Shown here in pieces: positions 49,082 to 59,633 of a stretch of DNA of 64,000 nt (position 1 is its first letter; every line of letters begins with the position of its first letter). The stretch comes from Longimicrobium sp. Its GTDB lineage: Bacteria; Gemmatimonadota; Gemmatimonadetes; Longimicrobiales; Longimicrobiaceae. The stretch is taken from the NCBI RefSeq assembly GCF_036388275.1, contig NZ_DASVSF010000110.1:124001-188000 (forward strand), written 5' to 3'. The notes below the pieces were generated by a model. The model did not search any database and was not told the origin of the DNA. It saw nothing but the letters and a program-made list of their open reading frames with translations. A program made the position numbers and the translations under genes.

Positions 49082-50686
49082 TTACGCTTCCGGGGGCAGC
49101 GTCAGGATGAACGTGGCGCCCTCTCCCGGCTCGCTGCGCAGGATGATCTCGCCGCCCATGGCACGGGCCAGGTCGCGGCTGATCGCCAGCCCCAGCCCCG
49201 TTCCCTCGTGTCCGCTGGTGAGCGAACGGCCCAGCTGCACGAACGGCTGAAAGATGGAGTGCTGGTGCTCCGCCGGAATCCCGGGGCCCGTGTCGGAGAC
49301 CGTTACGCACGGCACGCCGTCCTGCATGCCGCAGCCGGCCGTGACCCGCCCGCCGTGGGGCGTGAACTTGACGGCGTTGGAGAGCAGGTTGAGCACGATC
49401 TGCTCCGTCTTTCCCATGTCCGCCATCGCCACGATCCCCTCCGGACAGGGGCCGTGCTTCAGGATGATTCCCTTGGCCAGGGCCAGCGGCTCCACCATCG
49501 CCAGCACCGCTTCGACCGCCGCGTGCAGGGAAAACGGCGTGATGTCGTACTCCACCTGCCCCGCCTCGATGCGGCTGTAGTTCAGCAGGTCGTTGACGAT
49601 GCGGAGCAGGTGCTGCTGGCTCCCACGGATCCGCTTCAGGTACTCCCGCTGCTGGTCGGTGACGGGGCCGGCGATCTCCATCTCCAGCAGGTCGGCGTAT
49701 CCCAGCGTGGCGTTGATGGGCGTGCGCAGCTCGTGGCTCATCGCCGCCAGGAACTCGCTCTTGGTGCGGCTGGCGGTCTCGATCTCGGTGATGCGCCGCG
49801 CGTCGGCGATCTCCCGCTCCTGCGCCGCCTTGCGCTCCGTAAGGTCGCGCGTAACCTTCGCGAATCCCACCAGGCGCCCCTCGAAGTCGCGCAGCGCGGT
49901 GATCAGGACGTGAGCCCAGAAGTGGGACCCGTCCTTCCGCACCCGCCACCCCTCTTCTTCGTACTTCCCGTCCCGGACCGCGACCTCCAGCTCCATCTCC
50001 GTCTTGCCGGCGGCGACGTCTTCGGCGGGGTAGAACGTAGAGAAGTGGCGGCCCATGATTTCGCCCGCGGCGTAGCCGTTGATCCGCTGCGCTCCCTCGT
50101 TCCAGCTGGCGACCCGGCCCTGCGTGTCGAGCATGAAGATGGCATAGTCGCGTACGCCCTGAACCAGGGTGCGGAAGCGTTCTTCGCTCAGGCGCAGCGC
50201 CTGCTCGGCCGCGCGCCGCTCCGTGAGGTCGCGGGTGACCTTCGCGAACCCCACCAGGGTGCCGTCGGAGTCGCGGAGCGCCGTGATCACCACGTTGGCC
50301 CAGAAGCGGGTGCCGTCTTTCCGCACCCGCCATCCCTCGTCCTCCACCCGGCCGTCTCGCGTGGCGATCTCTAGCTCGATGTCCGTCTTTCCCCGCGCCA
50401 CGTCTTCGGGGGGATAGAAGATGGTGAAGTGCTTGCCGATGATCTCGTCTGGCGTGTAGCCCTTGAGGCGCTGCGCACCGGCGTTCCAGCTGAGGATGTG
50501 GCCCCCCGCGTCGAGCGCGAAAATGGCGTAGTCCACCACGCTGTCCACCAGCAGGCGGTACAGTCCGCTCCCCTCCAGGACAGACGCGGGGCCGCTGGCG
50601 AAATCCGCTGCCTCGGTTTCCGACACCGACCGCAGTACGCCCAATGGCGTCATGCGTTGCGGGCGGGGCTTTTCAGGAACCGTCAT
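49082..50686 (-). CDS. Hybrid-free sensor histidine kinase with two tandem PAS domains
   Basis: A 534-residue soluble kinase. PAS 1 covers about 40-165 (YRLLVDSVVDYAIFALDAGG, GWRVRKDGTRFWANVVITAL) and PAS 2 about 170-295 (FRTLVQGVRDYAIFMLDTQG, GWRVRKDGSHFWAHVLITAL); each is followed by a PAC end GFAKVTRDLTER. The HisKA box is EFLAAMSHELRTPINATLGY; the ATPase has NLLSNAVKFTPHGG, DTGPGIP and GTGLGLAISRDLARAMGGEI. There is no membrane segment, so it senses a cytosolic cue. The partner regulator is not adjacent. Confidence 0.92.
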   Translation of the reverse strand: MTVPEKPRPQRMTPLGVLRSVSETEAADFASGPASVLEGSGLYRLLVDSVVDYAIFALDAGGHILSWNAGAQRLKGYTPDEIIGKHFTIFYPPEDVARGKTDIELEIATRDGRVEDEGWRVRKDGTRFWANVVITALRDSDGTLVGFAKVTRDLTERRAAEQALRLSEERFRTLVQGVRDYAIFMLDTQGRVASWNEGAQRINGYAAGEIMGRHFSTFYPAEDVAAGKTEMELEVAVRDGKYEEEGWRVRKDGSHFWAHVLITALRDFEGRLVGFAKVTRDLTERKAAQEREIADARRITEIETASRTKSEFLAAMSHELRTPINATLGYADLLEMEIAGPVTDQQREYLKRIRGSQQHLLRIVNDLLNYSRIEAGQVEYDITPFSLHAAVEAVLAMVEPLALAKGIILKHGPCPEGIVAMADMGKTEQIVLNLLSNAVKFTPHGGRVTAGCGMQDGVPCVTVSDTGPGIPAEHQHSIFQPFVQLGRSLTSGHEGTGLGLAISRDLARAMGGEIILRSEPGEGATFILTLPPEA

Positions 50687-50817
50687 CGGCCGGCTGGGAT
50701 GGGTCGAAGTGTCGTGTGGGGATGGTTAGCTCCCAAAAGTTCAAATCTGAGTTGCGGCACGGATCGTTCCAAGTTTCGCCGGCGCAATGCTCGCCGCCTC
50801 CGCTGGACGAAAAGTTC

Positions 50818-51069
50818 TCAGCGGTTCTCCGATTCTACAGCATGATTCAAAGCGTCTGCGAGTTCGCGCAGCAGGTCCGATCGCTTGGTCAGGCCGCTTG
50901 CAAGTTGCCGAACGTTCTCCGAGCGCGGTACACGACGTCCCCTTACCCAGGAGTAAAGCGTGTCGTAGCTGACTCCAGCTTCAACAGCAAGCTGCTGGAT
51001 CGTGAACGGCCCCTCCGATAGCGCACGTTCGATTGCACGCGTGATCCTGTCGTTCGGCGATTCGGCCAC
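50818..51069 (-). CDS. Small XRE/MerR-like helix-turn-helix regulator
   Basis: About 83 residues from GTG at 51069, which has GGAG six bases upstream; a GTG at 51108 is less likely because it would lie in the divergent promoter. The helix-turn-helix is FTIQQLAVEAGVSYDTLYSW followed by VRGRRVPRSENVRQLASGL and a short C-terminal helix. It resembles phage-repressor-type domains. It is divergent from the small gene at 51268 and an inverted repeat lies between them, suggesting that it regulates both. Confidence 0.75.
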   Translation of the reverse strand: MAESPNDRITRAIERALSEGPFTIQQLAVEAGVSYDTLYSWVRGRRVPRSENVRQLASGLTKRSDLLRELADALNHAVESENR

Positions 51070-51093
51070 GTCGTTCTCCGGTACAGAAGAAGC

Positions 51094-51129
51094 TTGACAA
51101 TGGTCCACGTGTACAGTATCATCTGTACA
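51094..51129 (+). promoter_or_regulatory. Promoter with operator-like inverted repeat
   Basis: TTGACA (51094-51099), a 17-base spacer and TATCAT (51117-51122). The -10 hexamer is exactly the 6-base centre of TGTACAG-TATCAT-CTGTACA (51110-51129), so a bound dimer would block it. A further GTACAG lies at 51081. The leader to the gene at 51268 is about 140 bases. Confidence 0.7.
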
Positions 51130-51267
51130 TCAGGGCTAAAGAAAAGGCTGGCCGCTCTCCCGCCAAGAAGACACGACCAGCCTCCACGAGAACTGACCCG
51201 AAGGCCGCCCGCTCGCCCAAGCTAGCCCTGCCGCGCGGCCAGGGTCAAGAGAATCGGAGGGTGCACC

Positions 51268-51519
51268 ATGAGAACGGAATCACCAACCGGCACGCTGGCC
51301 TCGCCGGGGCGGCTCCTCGAGATGCTGACGGATCGCTTCGGCGCCTTCGAGGCCATCGCCATGGCCTCCATCAAGCTCGCCGGCCACGTCTCCGAAGACG
51401 AACTGTCCATGGACCGGCTGGTCGCGGAAGCGGTCCTGGAGTTCGGGGACGATCTGCGTGCCGCGTCCGAAGCTGCCGAGCGGTGGACGCGCGAGGAGGT
51501 GGCCAGCCACGCAGATTGA
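51268..51519 (+). CDS. Small acidic protein of unknown function
   Basis: An 83-residue acidic, helical protein starting MRTESPTGTLASPGRLLEML, with AIAMASIKLAGHVSEDELSM and a C-terminal helix ending WTREEVASHAD. GGAGGGTGCACC precedes the ATG. A shorter relative lies at 55061-55228. Each copy is followed by a hairpin terminator. No family is recognised; regulation by the divergent helix-turn-helix protein is inferred. Confidence 0.65.
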   Translation: MRTESPTGTLASPGRLLEMLTDRFGAFEAIAMASIKLAGHVSEDELSMDRLVAEAVLEFGDDLRAASEAAERWTREEVASHAD

Positions 51520-51547
51520 TGGTCGCTTGCCCCCAGGAGCAGGAGGA

Positions 51548-51575
51548 CGCAGAGAACGGATTGAAGTTCTCTGCG
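51548..51575 (+). terminator. Terminator of the small acidic gene
   Basis: Ten-base arms CGCAGAGAAC / GTTCTCTGCG around GGATTGAA, followed by ACCTCTTCGTTTCTTT. The rest of 51576-51975 shows no supported gene. Confidence 0.7.
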
Positions 51576-51975
51576 ACCTCTTCGTTTCTTTGGCCAGGCG
51601 CCGGCGTACGCCGCGAGGTGCTGGCCGGCCACCGTAGACGGCTCCGCCGCAAACTCGGCCCGAGATCCGCCGGCCATGCACGGAGCGTTCAGGGGCTTCA
51701 CTCCGGGGCCGCATCCCGCTCGTCTCACCAGGGTGCTCCCCGGGCGGTGATTTCCTAGCACGTCAGACTGGCACAGGTCTCATAACGCACCTGGTGCATA
51801 CCTCTTGATCGGACACGATTTTTCTTGCGTGCGCGTTTTGCGCAGTGTAGCTTGGATTCGTGATTTCAGCGCAGATGCGATCGGGATTCCCACACTCTTT
51901 CCGCTGCGTGATCGCGGCATTCCCACCGGCTCTACCCGCAGCATCACCTCATCATAATCCAAAGCGAAGGTCATT

Positions 51976-53766
51976 ATGCCCGCACCACACGGACAATCCA
52001 TTCCTCAGAGCGCGGACCTCCTCATTGTGGGTGCCGGAATCGCGGGCCTGTACTGCGCCTGGCGCTACCTGGAGAAAAACCCCAAACACCGCGTCGTGAT
52101 TGTTGAACGGCTGAACCGGACGGGGGGACGCCTGCAGACGGATCTGGTGGAACTGAACGCTGCCGATGGCCGCTCTGTCATCGTGCGTGACGAGGAGGGC
52201 GGGATGCGCTTCAACTACGACATGGCGGAGTTGATGGCGCTGTTCAACACGTTGGAGTTGTGCGACCAGATCGTCCCATTCCCCATGTCCGGGAACAACA
52301 ACCGGTACCTGTTCCGCGGCCGGGGTTTCACGCACGAACACGCGACGCAGCATCCCGAGGTCTGGAGCGAGCTGTTCCGCCTGACATCCGAGGAGCAGAA
52401 CCAGCAGCCGGTGACCCTGCTCGAGGAGGCGTATCATCGCGTGCTGCAGGCCAACGGTGCCGAGCCACCCGAGCACCCCACACCGGAGTTCTGGCAGAAG
52501 CTGCGCATCGAGTTCAAATGGAAAGACACCCCGCTCCGCTGCTGGCAGTTGTGGGGGCTGCTGCGCGACATGGGCCACAGCGAAGAGTGCTGCGCCATGC
52601 TCGCACAGACCCTGGGCTTCGAAGGGCCGTTCTGGTCCACCATGAACGCCGGTGAAGCGTTCCAGCTCATGGAAGACTTTCCGCAGAACCCCATCTACTA
52701 CACCTTCGAAGAGGGCTACGGCACCCTGACCAACGCGCTCGTGCAGCGGGTGGAGGGGAAGCAGGGGCAGATCCTCGTAAGCACGAACGTCGACGCGCTC
52801 GTGGAGCACGAGGGCGGCGGCTTCGAGGCGCAGCTTACCCTGGCACCGGAATACGCGGCCGCGTCAGCGACCACCCCGGGCGGCACCAAGGCCACGGTCC
52901 GTGCGCCGCGGATCATCCTGGCCGTGGCCCGCCGGTCGCTGGAGACGCTCTTTGCGACGTCTCCGGTGCTGAACCAGCGCCACAGCACGGACCGGAAGAA
53001 GCAGGAGCGGGCCGACCAGCTCTGGAACGATCTGCAGACCGCCACCGAGCAGCGGCTGCTGAAGATCAACCTGTACTTCGAGCGGTCGTGGTGGCAGGAA
53101 CTGGACGTGCCCCTGGCCTACGGCCCCTCGTTCACGGACCTGCCGGTGAACGCGGTCTATCCTTTCTATTCGCTGCGCGGGGTAGAAGAGGACCGCAAGG
53201 CCACGGACCCCCCATCCCCGGATCTGCCGGCGGCGTTGACCATCTACTGCGACTGGGACAACACCAACTTCTGGCAGGGGCTGCAGAGCGTGGGCGAGAT
53301 GTTCGATTCGCCTGAGCAGACCAAGCACAATCACGCGAACCCGCAGACGATGTTCGCCGCGTCCAAGGCGGTGGTAGCCGAGGCGCTGCGCCTGATCGGC
53401 GAATTGTACGGCACGCCCCAGGTGCCGCAGCCCATCCTGACCAGCTACCGCCTATGGGATGGCCAGAGCGATTTCGGGTACGCCGTGCACCAGTGGGGCC
53501 TGGAGGCCAGGGACGACCAGGTGATTCCGCGCCTGGTGGAGCCATTCGACGGGATCTACACCTGCAACGAGGCGTATTCCGACATGCAGGGCTGGGTCAA
53601 TGGTACGCTGCGCTCGGCCGACCTGGTGCTGCAGAAGTTCGACATCGACCCGCTCGTCAACAGCGCGCAGCGGTGCGTGGCGCCTCCGATGCCGGCCGCG
53701 GCGCACGGCCCGCGCGTGAGTGGCCTGTGGGGCATGACCGTGCGCCCCGCGCGTGGGGCGAGTTGA
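51976..53766 (+). CDS. Flavin-containing amine oxidase-like protein
   Basis: A 596-residue FAD oxidoreductase. The dinucleotide-binding motif is LLIVGAGIAGLYCAWRYLEK at residues 15-34, with the second landmark VVIVERLNRTGGRLQT (about 40-55) and a C-terminal FAD segment near VEPFDGIYTCNEAYSDMQGW. This is the layout of the monoamine oxidase/protoporphyrinogen oxidase superfamily. The middle substrate domain is larger than usual. It has no signal peptide. The next gene is 187 bases downstream on the same strand. The substrate is unknown; an amine or amino acid is the default guess. Confidence 0.85.
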   Translation: MPAPHGQSIPQSADLLIVGAGIAGLYCAWRYLEKNPKHRVVIVERLNRTGGRLQTDLVELNAADGRSVIVRDEEGGMRFNYDMAELMALFNTLELCDQIVPFPMSGNNNRYLFRGRGFTHEHATQHPEVWSELFRLTSEEQNQQPVTLLEEAYHRVLQANGAEPPEHPTPEFWQKLRIEFKWKDTPLRCWQLWGLLRDMGHSEECCAMLAQTLGFEGPFWSTMNAGEAFQLMEDFPQNPIYYTFEEGYGTLTNALVQRVEGKQGQILVSTNVDALVEHEGGGFEAQLTLAPEYAAASATTPGGTKATVRAPRIILAVARRSLETLFATSPVLNQRHSTDRKKQERADQLWNDLQTATEQRLLKINLYFERSWWQELDVPLAYGPSFTDLPVNAVYPFYSLRGVEEDRKATDPPSPDLPAALTIYCDWDNTNFWQGLQSVGEMFDSPEQTKHNHANPQTMFAASKAVVAEALRLIGELYGTPQVPQPILTSYRLWDGQSDFGYAVHQWGLEARDDQVIPRLVEPFDGIYTCNEAYSDMQGWVNGTLRSADLVLQKFDIDPLVNSAQRCVAPPMPAAAHGPRVSGLWGMTVRPARGAS

Positions 53767-53953
53767 ACCGTAACACCGACGCGAGGAAACCCGTGGCTTG
53801 GAGGGCCGCGGGACCTTCGCCTCCCGGGAAAGTGTCCCCAAACCGTTTTCGCATGAAGGAGGTGATACGACTCTTTGTTGCCCCGCCCGTGTAAGGGGTT
53901 GCACCGCTGCAGTGTTGATGCTCGCCACTGTCTTCTGCAAAGGGAAAACGATC

Positions 53954-55060
53954 ATGACCAACGACAAGCAGCCTGACCGCCGGACCCGCCAGTTTGCCGA
54001 AGTTGTTCCCCCACAGCCCACGCACCTGGCAAAAGTGAGCAATCGTGGGGCCCCGCCGCCGCCGGACCTGGGGCCGCTCGAACAACTGCTGGGCGTCTGG
54101 AGGGCAAAGGGCACAGGCTGGAACATGATCGCTCTACCCTTTCAAAAGGCTCCGCCGCCGCCCGCGGGATTCAAGTTCCGACTGCTGATGAATCAATACG
54201 ATGAAGAACTCCGATTCACCTTCGTTGACGACGATGTTCCCAACCGAGGGTTGAAGAGACCCGGCAGTCCCGATTCCGACCAGTTCGTCGTCACACTCGA
54301 TTACCAGCAGAAGATTGCCCAGGTCGCGGCGGAAGACCGGCCTGACAGTGGAGGCCTTGCGGGGAAGCCGGGACTGCCGATCCATCACGAACCCGGGTTG
54401 TGGTTGTATGAAAAAAACCGCAGGTCCAAGGAGGACCAGATCATCAACGGCGAAGTTTCTGAAGTGGAACTCGATGTCGCGCGGCTTGCTTCGATCCCAC
54501 ACGGTAATTCTGTTCTTGCCCTGGGCCGCTCAGCGCTCCACAAGGGCATGCCGCCGATCCCGCCCGTGAGCGGGCTGCCCTCGGGTCGCTTCGAGGACGT
54601 CAACTCTCCGGACTACGACTTCAAAACGGACCCGTATCTCGAGCCGTACAAGCATTACATCGACCATCCTTTCATGGGAAATGTCATGATGCCGGGATTC
54701 CCTGGATTCAGTCCGGCTGACATGAACCAGATTCTTCGTTTCGCGAACCAGGGGGTGAAGATCGTTCGGACGACAACGTTGACCGTGGATACGGCCCAGA
54801 AGAGCGGCGGGATCAGGAACGTCCCGTTCTCGGTTCGAGAAGCAGAGCCGGTCAGCATGAAGGCTACGTTCTGGATTCAGGAACTCGCCGAGAAGGATGA
54901 CACTGGAAAGCCGAAGTTGCGGCTGCAATATTCCCAGGTTGTCATGCTGGACTTCTTCCGTCCCCGCGAGGACGAGTTGCCAGGGCGAGTCGCGTGGCCG
55001 CACATCAGCATCGCCACCTTGGAGAAGATGCCGGCGGACTATGTGCTCGTGCAGGGGTAG
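53954..55060 (+). CDS. Possible heme-binding protein next to the amine oxidase
   Basis: A 368-residue soluble protein, starting at ATG 53954. Near residue 40 it has LEQLLGVWRAKGTGWNMIAL, which recalls the G-x-W-x-G-x-G strand of nitrobindin-like heme-binding barrels, then FRLLMNQYDEELRFTFVDDD. The C-terminal part includes ATFWIQELAEKD and LQYSQVVMLDFFRP, strand-rich. Naming it heme-binding is tentative. It follows the flavin oxidase and may act with it. Between the two genes there is a GGAGGTGATACG stretch but no clear second gene. Confidence 0.6.
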   Translation: MTNDKQPDRRTRQFAEVVPPQPTHLAKVSNRGAPPPPDLGPLEQLLGVWRAKGTGWNMIALPFQKAPPPPAGFKFRLLMNQYDEELRFTFVDDDVPNRGLKRPGSPDSDQFVVTLDYQQKIAQVAAEDRPDSGGLAGKPGLPIHHEPGLWLYEKNRRSKEDQIINGEVSEVELDVARLASIPHGNSVLALGRSALHKGMPPIPPVSGLPSGRFEDVNSPDYDFKTDPYLEPYKHYIDHPFMGNVMMPGFPGFSPADMNQILRFANQGVKIVRTTTLTVDTAQKSGGIRNVPFSVREAEPVSMKATFWIQELAEKDDTGKPKLRLQYSQVVMLDFFRPREDELPGRVAWPHISIATLEKMPADYVLVQG

Positions 55061-55228
55061 TTGTCCCAAGAATACGGTGTGGCCTCCATCAAGCTCGCCC
55101 GCCACGTTTTCGAAGACGAGCTGCCGATGGACCGGCTGGTAACCGAAGCAGTCCTGGAGTTCGGGGATGACCTGCGCACGGCCTCGGAGAGGTGGACGCG
55201 CGAAGAAGTGACCAGCCGCGCGGCTTGA
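55061..55228 (+). pseudogene. Truncated paralog of the small acidic gene at 51268
   Basis: From 55079 the reading VASIKLARHVFEDELPMDRL...EAVLEFGDDLRTASERWTRE matches the C-terminal two thirds of the protein at 51268-51519, but the N-terminal 31 residues are missing and only a TTG directly after the preceding stop codon could start it. It retains a similar downstream hairpin. It is probably a remnant; a short translated protein is not excluded. Confidence 0.65.
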
Positions 55229-55255
55229 CGGTCGTTCACGCACGAGATCAAAAGG

Positions 55256-55292
55256 GAGGACGCGGACGGCATCAAGCCTCCGCGTCCTCTTT
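55256..55292 (+). terminator. Terminator after the truncated paralog
   Basis: Arms GAGGACGCGGA / TCCGCGTCCTC with a 12-base loop and a TTTCG tail. It may now serve the putative heme-binding gene. Confidence 0.75.
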
Positions 55293-55326
55293 CGCAACTC
55301 CGCCTGATTGCTTTGCGCGGCCCGGA

Positions 55327-55567
<241 letters not shown>

Positions 55568-55710
55568 GGGTGCGCTCGGCGGATCACTTTCGGAGAGGCT
55601 GCTCACCGGCGCGAAATATACTGGCGGTTTATGATTTTCCGTTGTATGCTTGTTTCGCTGCTCGGGTGGCCTCTCGCCATCTCATCACTCGTAACCCCGT
55701 AGGAGGAACC

Positions 55711-55950
55711 ATGCGGAAATTTCGACTGGAGCTGGAGAAACTGACGGTGGAGTCGTTCTCGCCGGCAGCGAAGGCTGCGGTGGCGCGGGGTACGGTACGC
55801 GGACACGCGGACACCGACTACTCCTGCGGCTGCGTGTTCACCGACAACACCTGCGGGGGCACGGGTGGCACTACTCTGGACAACACCGTCTACTGTTCGT
55901 ACGGGGACACAGGCGGATGCACCTGTCCAAGAGAAGTCGGGGAGGGGTGA
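55711..55950 (+). CDS. Lanthipeptide-like RiPP precursor (pinensin-type leader)
   Basis: A 79-residue precursor peptide with a perfect AGGAGG ribosome site. The leader MRKFRLELEKLTVESF and the GTVRGH motif (residues 27-32) match the leader style of pinensin-family class I lanthipeptides of Bacteroidota and Gemmatimonadota. The core (33-79) has six cysteines (39, 41, 48, 62, 70, 72) among many Thr/Ser residues, as needed for lanthionine rings or disulfides. No dehydratase, cyclase, protease or exporter lies in the window, so it is an orphan precursor that would need enzymes encoded elsewhere. It sits between a uvrA 3'-end remnant and the intact uvrA-like gene. A weak -10 (TATACT, 55617-55622) lies upstream. 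Confidence 0.82.
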   Translation: MRKFRLELEKLTVESFSPAAKAAVARGTVRGHADTDYSCGCVFTDNTCGGTGGTTLDNTVYCSYGDTGGCTCPREVGEG

Positions 55951-56029
55951 CACGCTCCTCTGGTCGGTGAAGCCCGGCTCAGTCGAGCAGGATTCACGTG
56001 ACTGAGCAACTTGAGGCCAGAGAACAATG

Positions 56030-56061
56030 GAGAGGACGCGGGGACGGCCCCGCGTCCTCTC
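56030..56061. terminator. Hairpin between the precursor and the uvrA-like gene
   Basis: Perfect 14-base arms GAGAGGACGCGGGG / CCCCGCGTCCTCTC with an ACGG loop, between convergent genes, 80 bases after the precursor and 28 bases beyond the end of the uvrA-like gene. The stem shares the GAGGACGCGG text with the terminator at 55256. Confidence 0.8.
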
Positions 56062-56088
56062 TGCCGTGATAGTGCGAACAAGGTCCGC

Positions 56089-58479
<2,391 letters not shown>

Positions 58480-58492
58480 GGTCGAAGTCGTC

Positions 58493-58723
58493 TCAGCGGG
58501 AGTGGGCGATGCGGCGCGCGTTACGCCAGCGGGTGGCGTAGGGCAGGGCGAAAAGGTACAGCCCGCTGAACAGGAGCAGGAAGAGCGGCGGAAGCGGTGC
58601 GTAGGTGATCCACGCGGGAGGCGTGCCGCCATCCGCCCGCGCCAGGGCGACGAAGTTGGCGATCACGGCCGCCGTGAAGGCGATCGACAACCACCGGTGG
58701 CTCTGCCGAATCCACTTGTTCAT
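58493..58723 (-). CDS. Small two-helix membrane protein
   Basis: A 76-residue protein with two hydrophobic segments (WLSIAFTAAVIANFVALA and LPPLFLLLFSGLYLFALPY) and a basic C terminus. GGAGG lies eight bases before the ATG. It sits between the SRPBCC gene and the uvrA-like gene, 22 and 13 bases away, so all four minus-strand genes from 59515 down may be one operon. Function unknown. Confidence 0.75.
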   Translation of the reverse strand: MNKWIRQSHRWLSIAFTAAVIANFVALARADGGTPPAWITYAPLPPLFLLLFSGLYLFALPYATRWRNARRIAHSR

Positions 58724-58745
58724 CGTGCTGTCCTCCGTCGAAAGG

Positions 58746-59189
58746 TTACGGGATCCTCTCCAGCAGCTCGCTCAGCCTGCCCGTCATCATCTTCCATCCG
58801 TACCGCGCACCGCCGAACTCCTGCTTCTGGTCCGGCCTGAAGCCCGACTGCACGATGGACAGCCGCGTCCCCGAATCCGTGGGGGCGATCCGGAAGGTGA
58901 CGACGGTGTCCAGAAAGGGAACGGACCACGTGTAGCTGAGCGTGCGATGCTCCTCGATTTCGAGCATCCGGCAGTCCACGGTGCCATCCCACCCGTGGTA
59001 CGCCTGCGGTGCCTTCAGCGTGAACTCCGCCTCCGGCTGCAGGGTGAAGCCGATGGCGGGGAGCAGCCACTCCCTGAGCAGTTCCGGCTCGGTGAGCGCC
59101 CGCCAAACCTTTTCCGGTGGATGCCGCAGGTCCACTTCGAACGCGATGGCCTCGCGTTGCGCGGGCGCGGTGATGTCGGCGAACTTCAT
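58746..59189 (-). CDS. SRPBCC (AHSA1-type) protein
   Basis: A 147-residue SRPBCC protein: AIAFEVDLRHPPEKVWRALT, PELLREWLLPAIGF, then GWDGTVDCRMLEIEEHRTLS and YTWSVPFLDTVVTFRI, ending with a long helix (WKMMTGRLSELLERIP). It has the Bet v1-like ligand cavity. Its ATG overlaps the stop of the ArsR regulator by four bases. This is the second independent ArsR/SRPBCC pair in the window. Confidence 0.87.
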   Translation of the reverse strand: MKFADITAPAQREAIAFEVDLRHPPEKVWRALTEPELLREWLLPAIGFTLQPEAEFTLKAPQAYHGWDGTVDCRMLEIEEHRTLSYTWSVPFLDTVVTFRIAPTDSGTRLSIVQSGFRPDQKQEFGGARYGWKMMTGRLSELLERIP

Positions 59190-59515
59190 TCGTCCATCTT
59201 CTCCAGCAGCTGTTCCAGGCGATGGATGCGGTCCGTCCAGAAGGCCTGGTAGTGCGCAATCCAGTCGATGAGCGGCTTCATCCCTTGCGGCTCCACCCGG
59301 TAGAACACGTGGCGCCCCTCGCGGCGGCCGGTCACCAGGCCCGCGTCCTTCAACGCGGCCAGGTGCTGCGAGACCGCCGGTTGGGAGATGTCGAAGCGTG
59401 CGGTGAGGTCCTTCACCGCCGCTTCGCCCCGCGTCAGCGACTCGAAGATCGCGCGTCGGCTGGGGTCTGCCAGGACCTGAAAGATCCGGTCTTCGGGATC
59501 GTGCGCGCTCGCCAT
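59186..59515 (-). CDS. ArsR-family winged-helix repressor
   Basis: A 109-residue ArsR regulator: RIFQVLADPSRRAIFESLTR, DLTARFDISQPAVSQHLAAL and the wing GLVTGRREGRHVFYRVEPQG. The metal-binding cysteines are absent. The ATG at 59515 lies only seven bases after the -10 hexamer, so the mRNA is probably leaderless; an upstream in-frame ATG at 59551 lies in the -35 and is excluded. It is co-transcribed with the SRPBCC gene and probably with the membrane-protein and uvrA-like genes. Confidence 0.9.
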   Translation of the reverse strand: MASAHDPEDRIFQVLADPSRRAIFESLTRGEAAVKDLTARFDISQPAVSQHLAALKDAGLVTGRREGRHVFYRVEPQGMKPLIDWIAHYQAFWTDRIHRLEQLLEKMDE

Positions 59516-59522
59516 GGCTATA

Positions 59523-59551
59523 TGTATAAGCGTGTGCTTATGAATTGTCAA
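59523..59551 (-). promoter_or_regulatory. Promoter/operator of the second ArsR operon
   Basis: Minus-strand TTGACA (59546-59551), a 17-base spacer and TATACA (59523-59528), a near-consensus promoter. The spacer holds the inverted repeat ATAAGC-ACAC-GCTTAT (59526-59541), the likely ArsR operator. Confidence 0.8.
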
Positions 59552-59575
59552 GCATAGCGATCGGTAGCCAAACGC

Positions 59576-59611
59576 CAGCAGGGCCGACGAGGAATTCCGT
59601 CGGCCCTGCTG
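59576..59611 (-). terminator. Terminator of the EAL gene
   Basis: Arms CAGCAGGGCCGACG / CGTCGGCCCTGCTG with an 8-base loop, 23 bases beyond the EAL gene stop and between it and the ArsR promoter. Confidence 0.75.
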
Positions 59612-59633
59612 AAATCGTGTCAGGTGGATGACC

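Noticed and set aside
51129..51260. A Lys/Arg/Ala-rich open frame upstream of the small acidic gene
   Set aside because: It looks protein-like but has no start codon after the promoter and no recognised family; treated as leader sequence.
53767..53953. A short gene between the flavin oxidase and the possible heme-binding protein, starting near 53798
   Set aside because: The reading is simply an in-frame extension of the downstream gene with no family match; the ATG at 53954 is more plausible.
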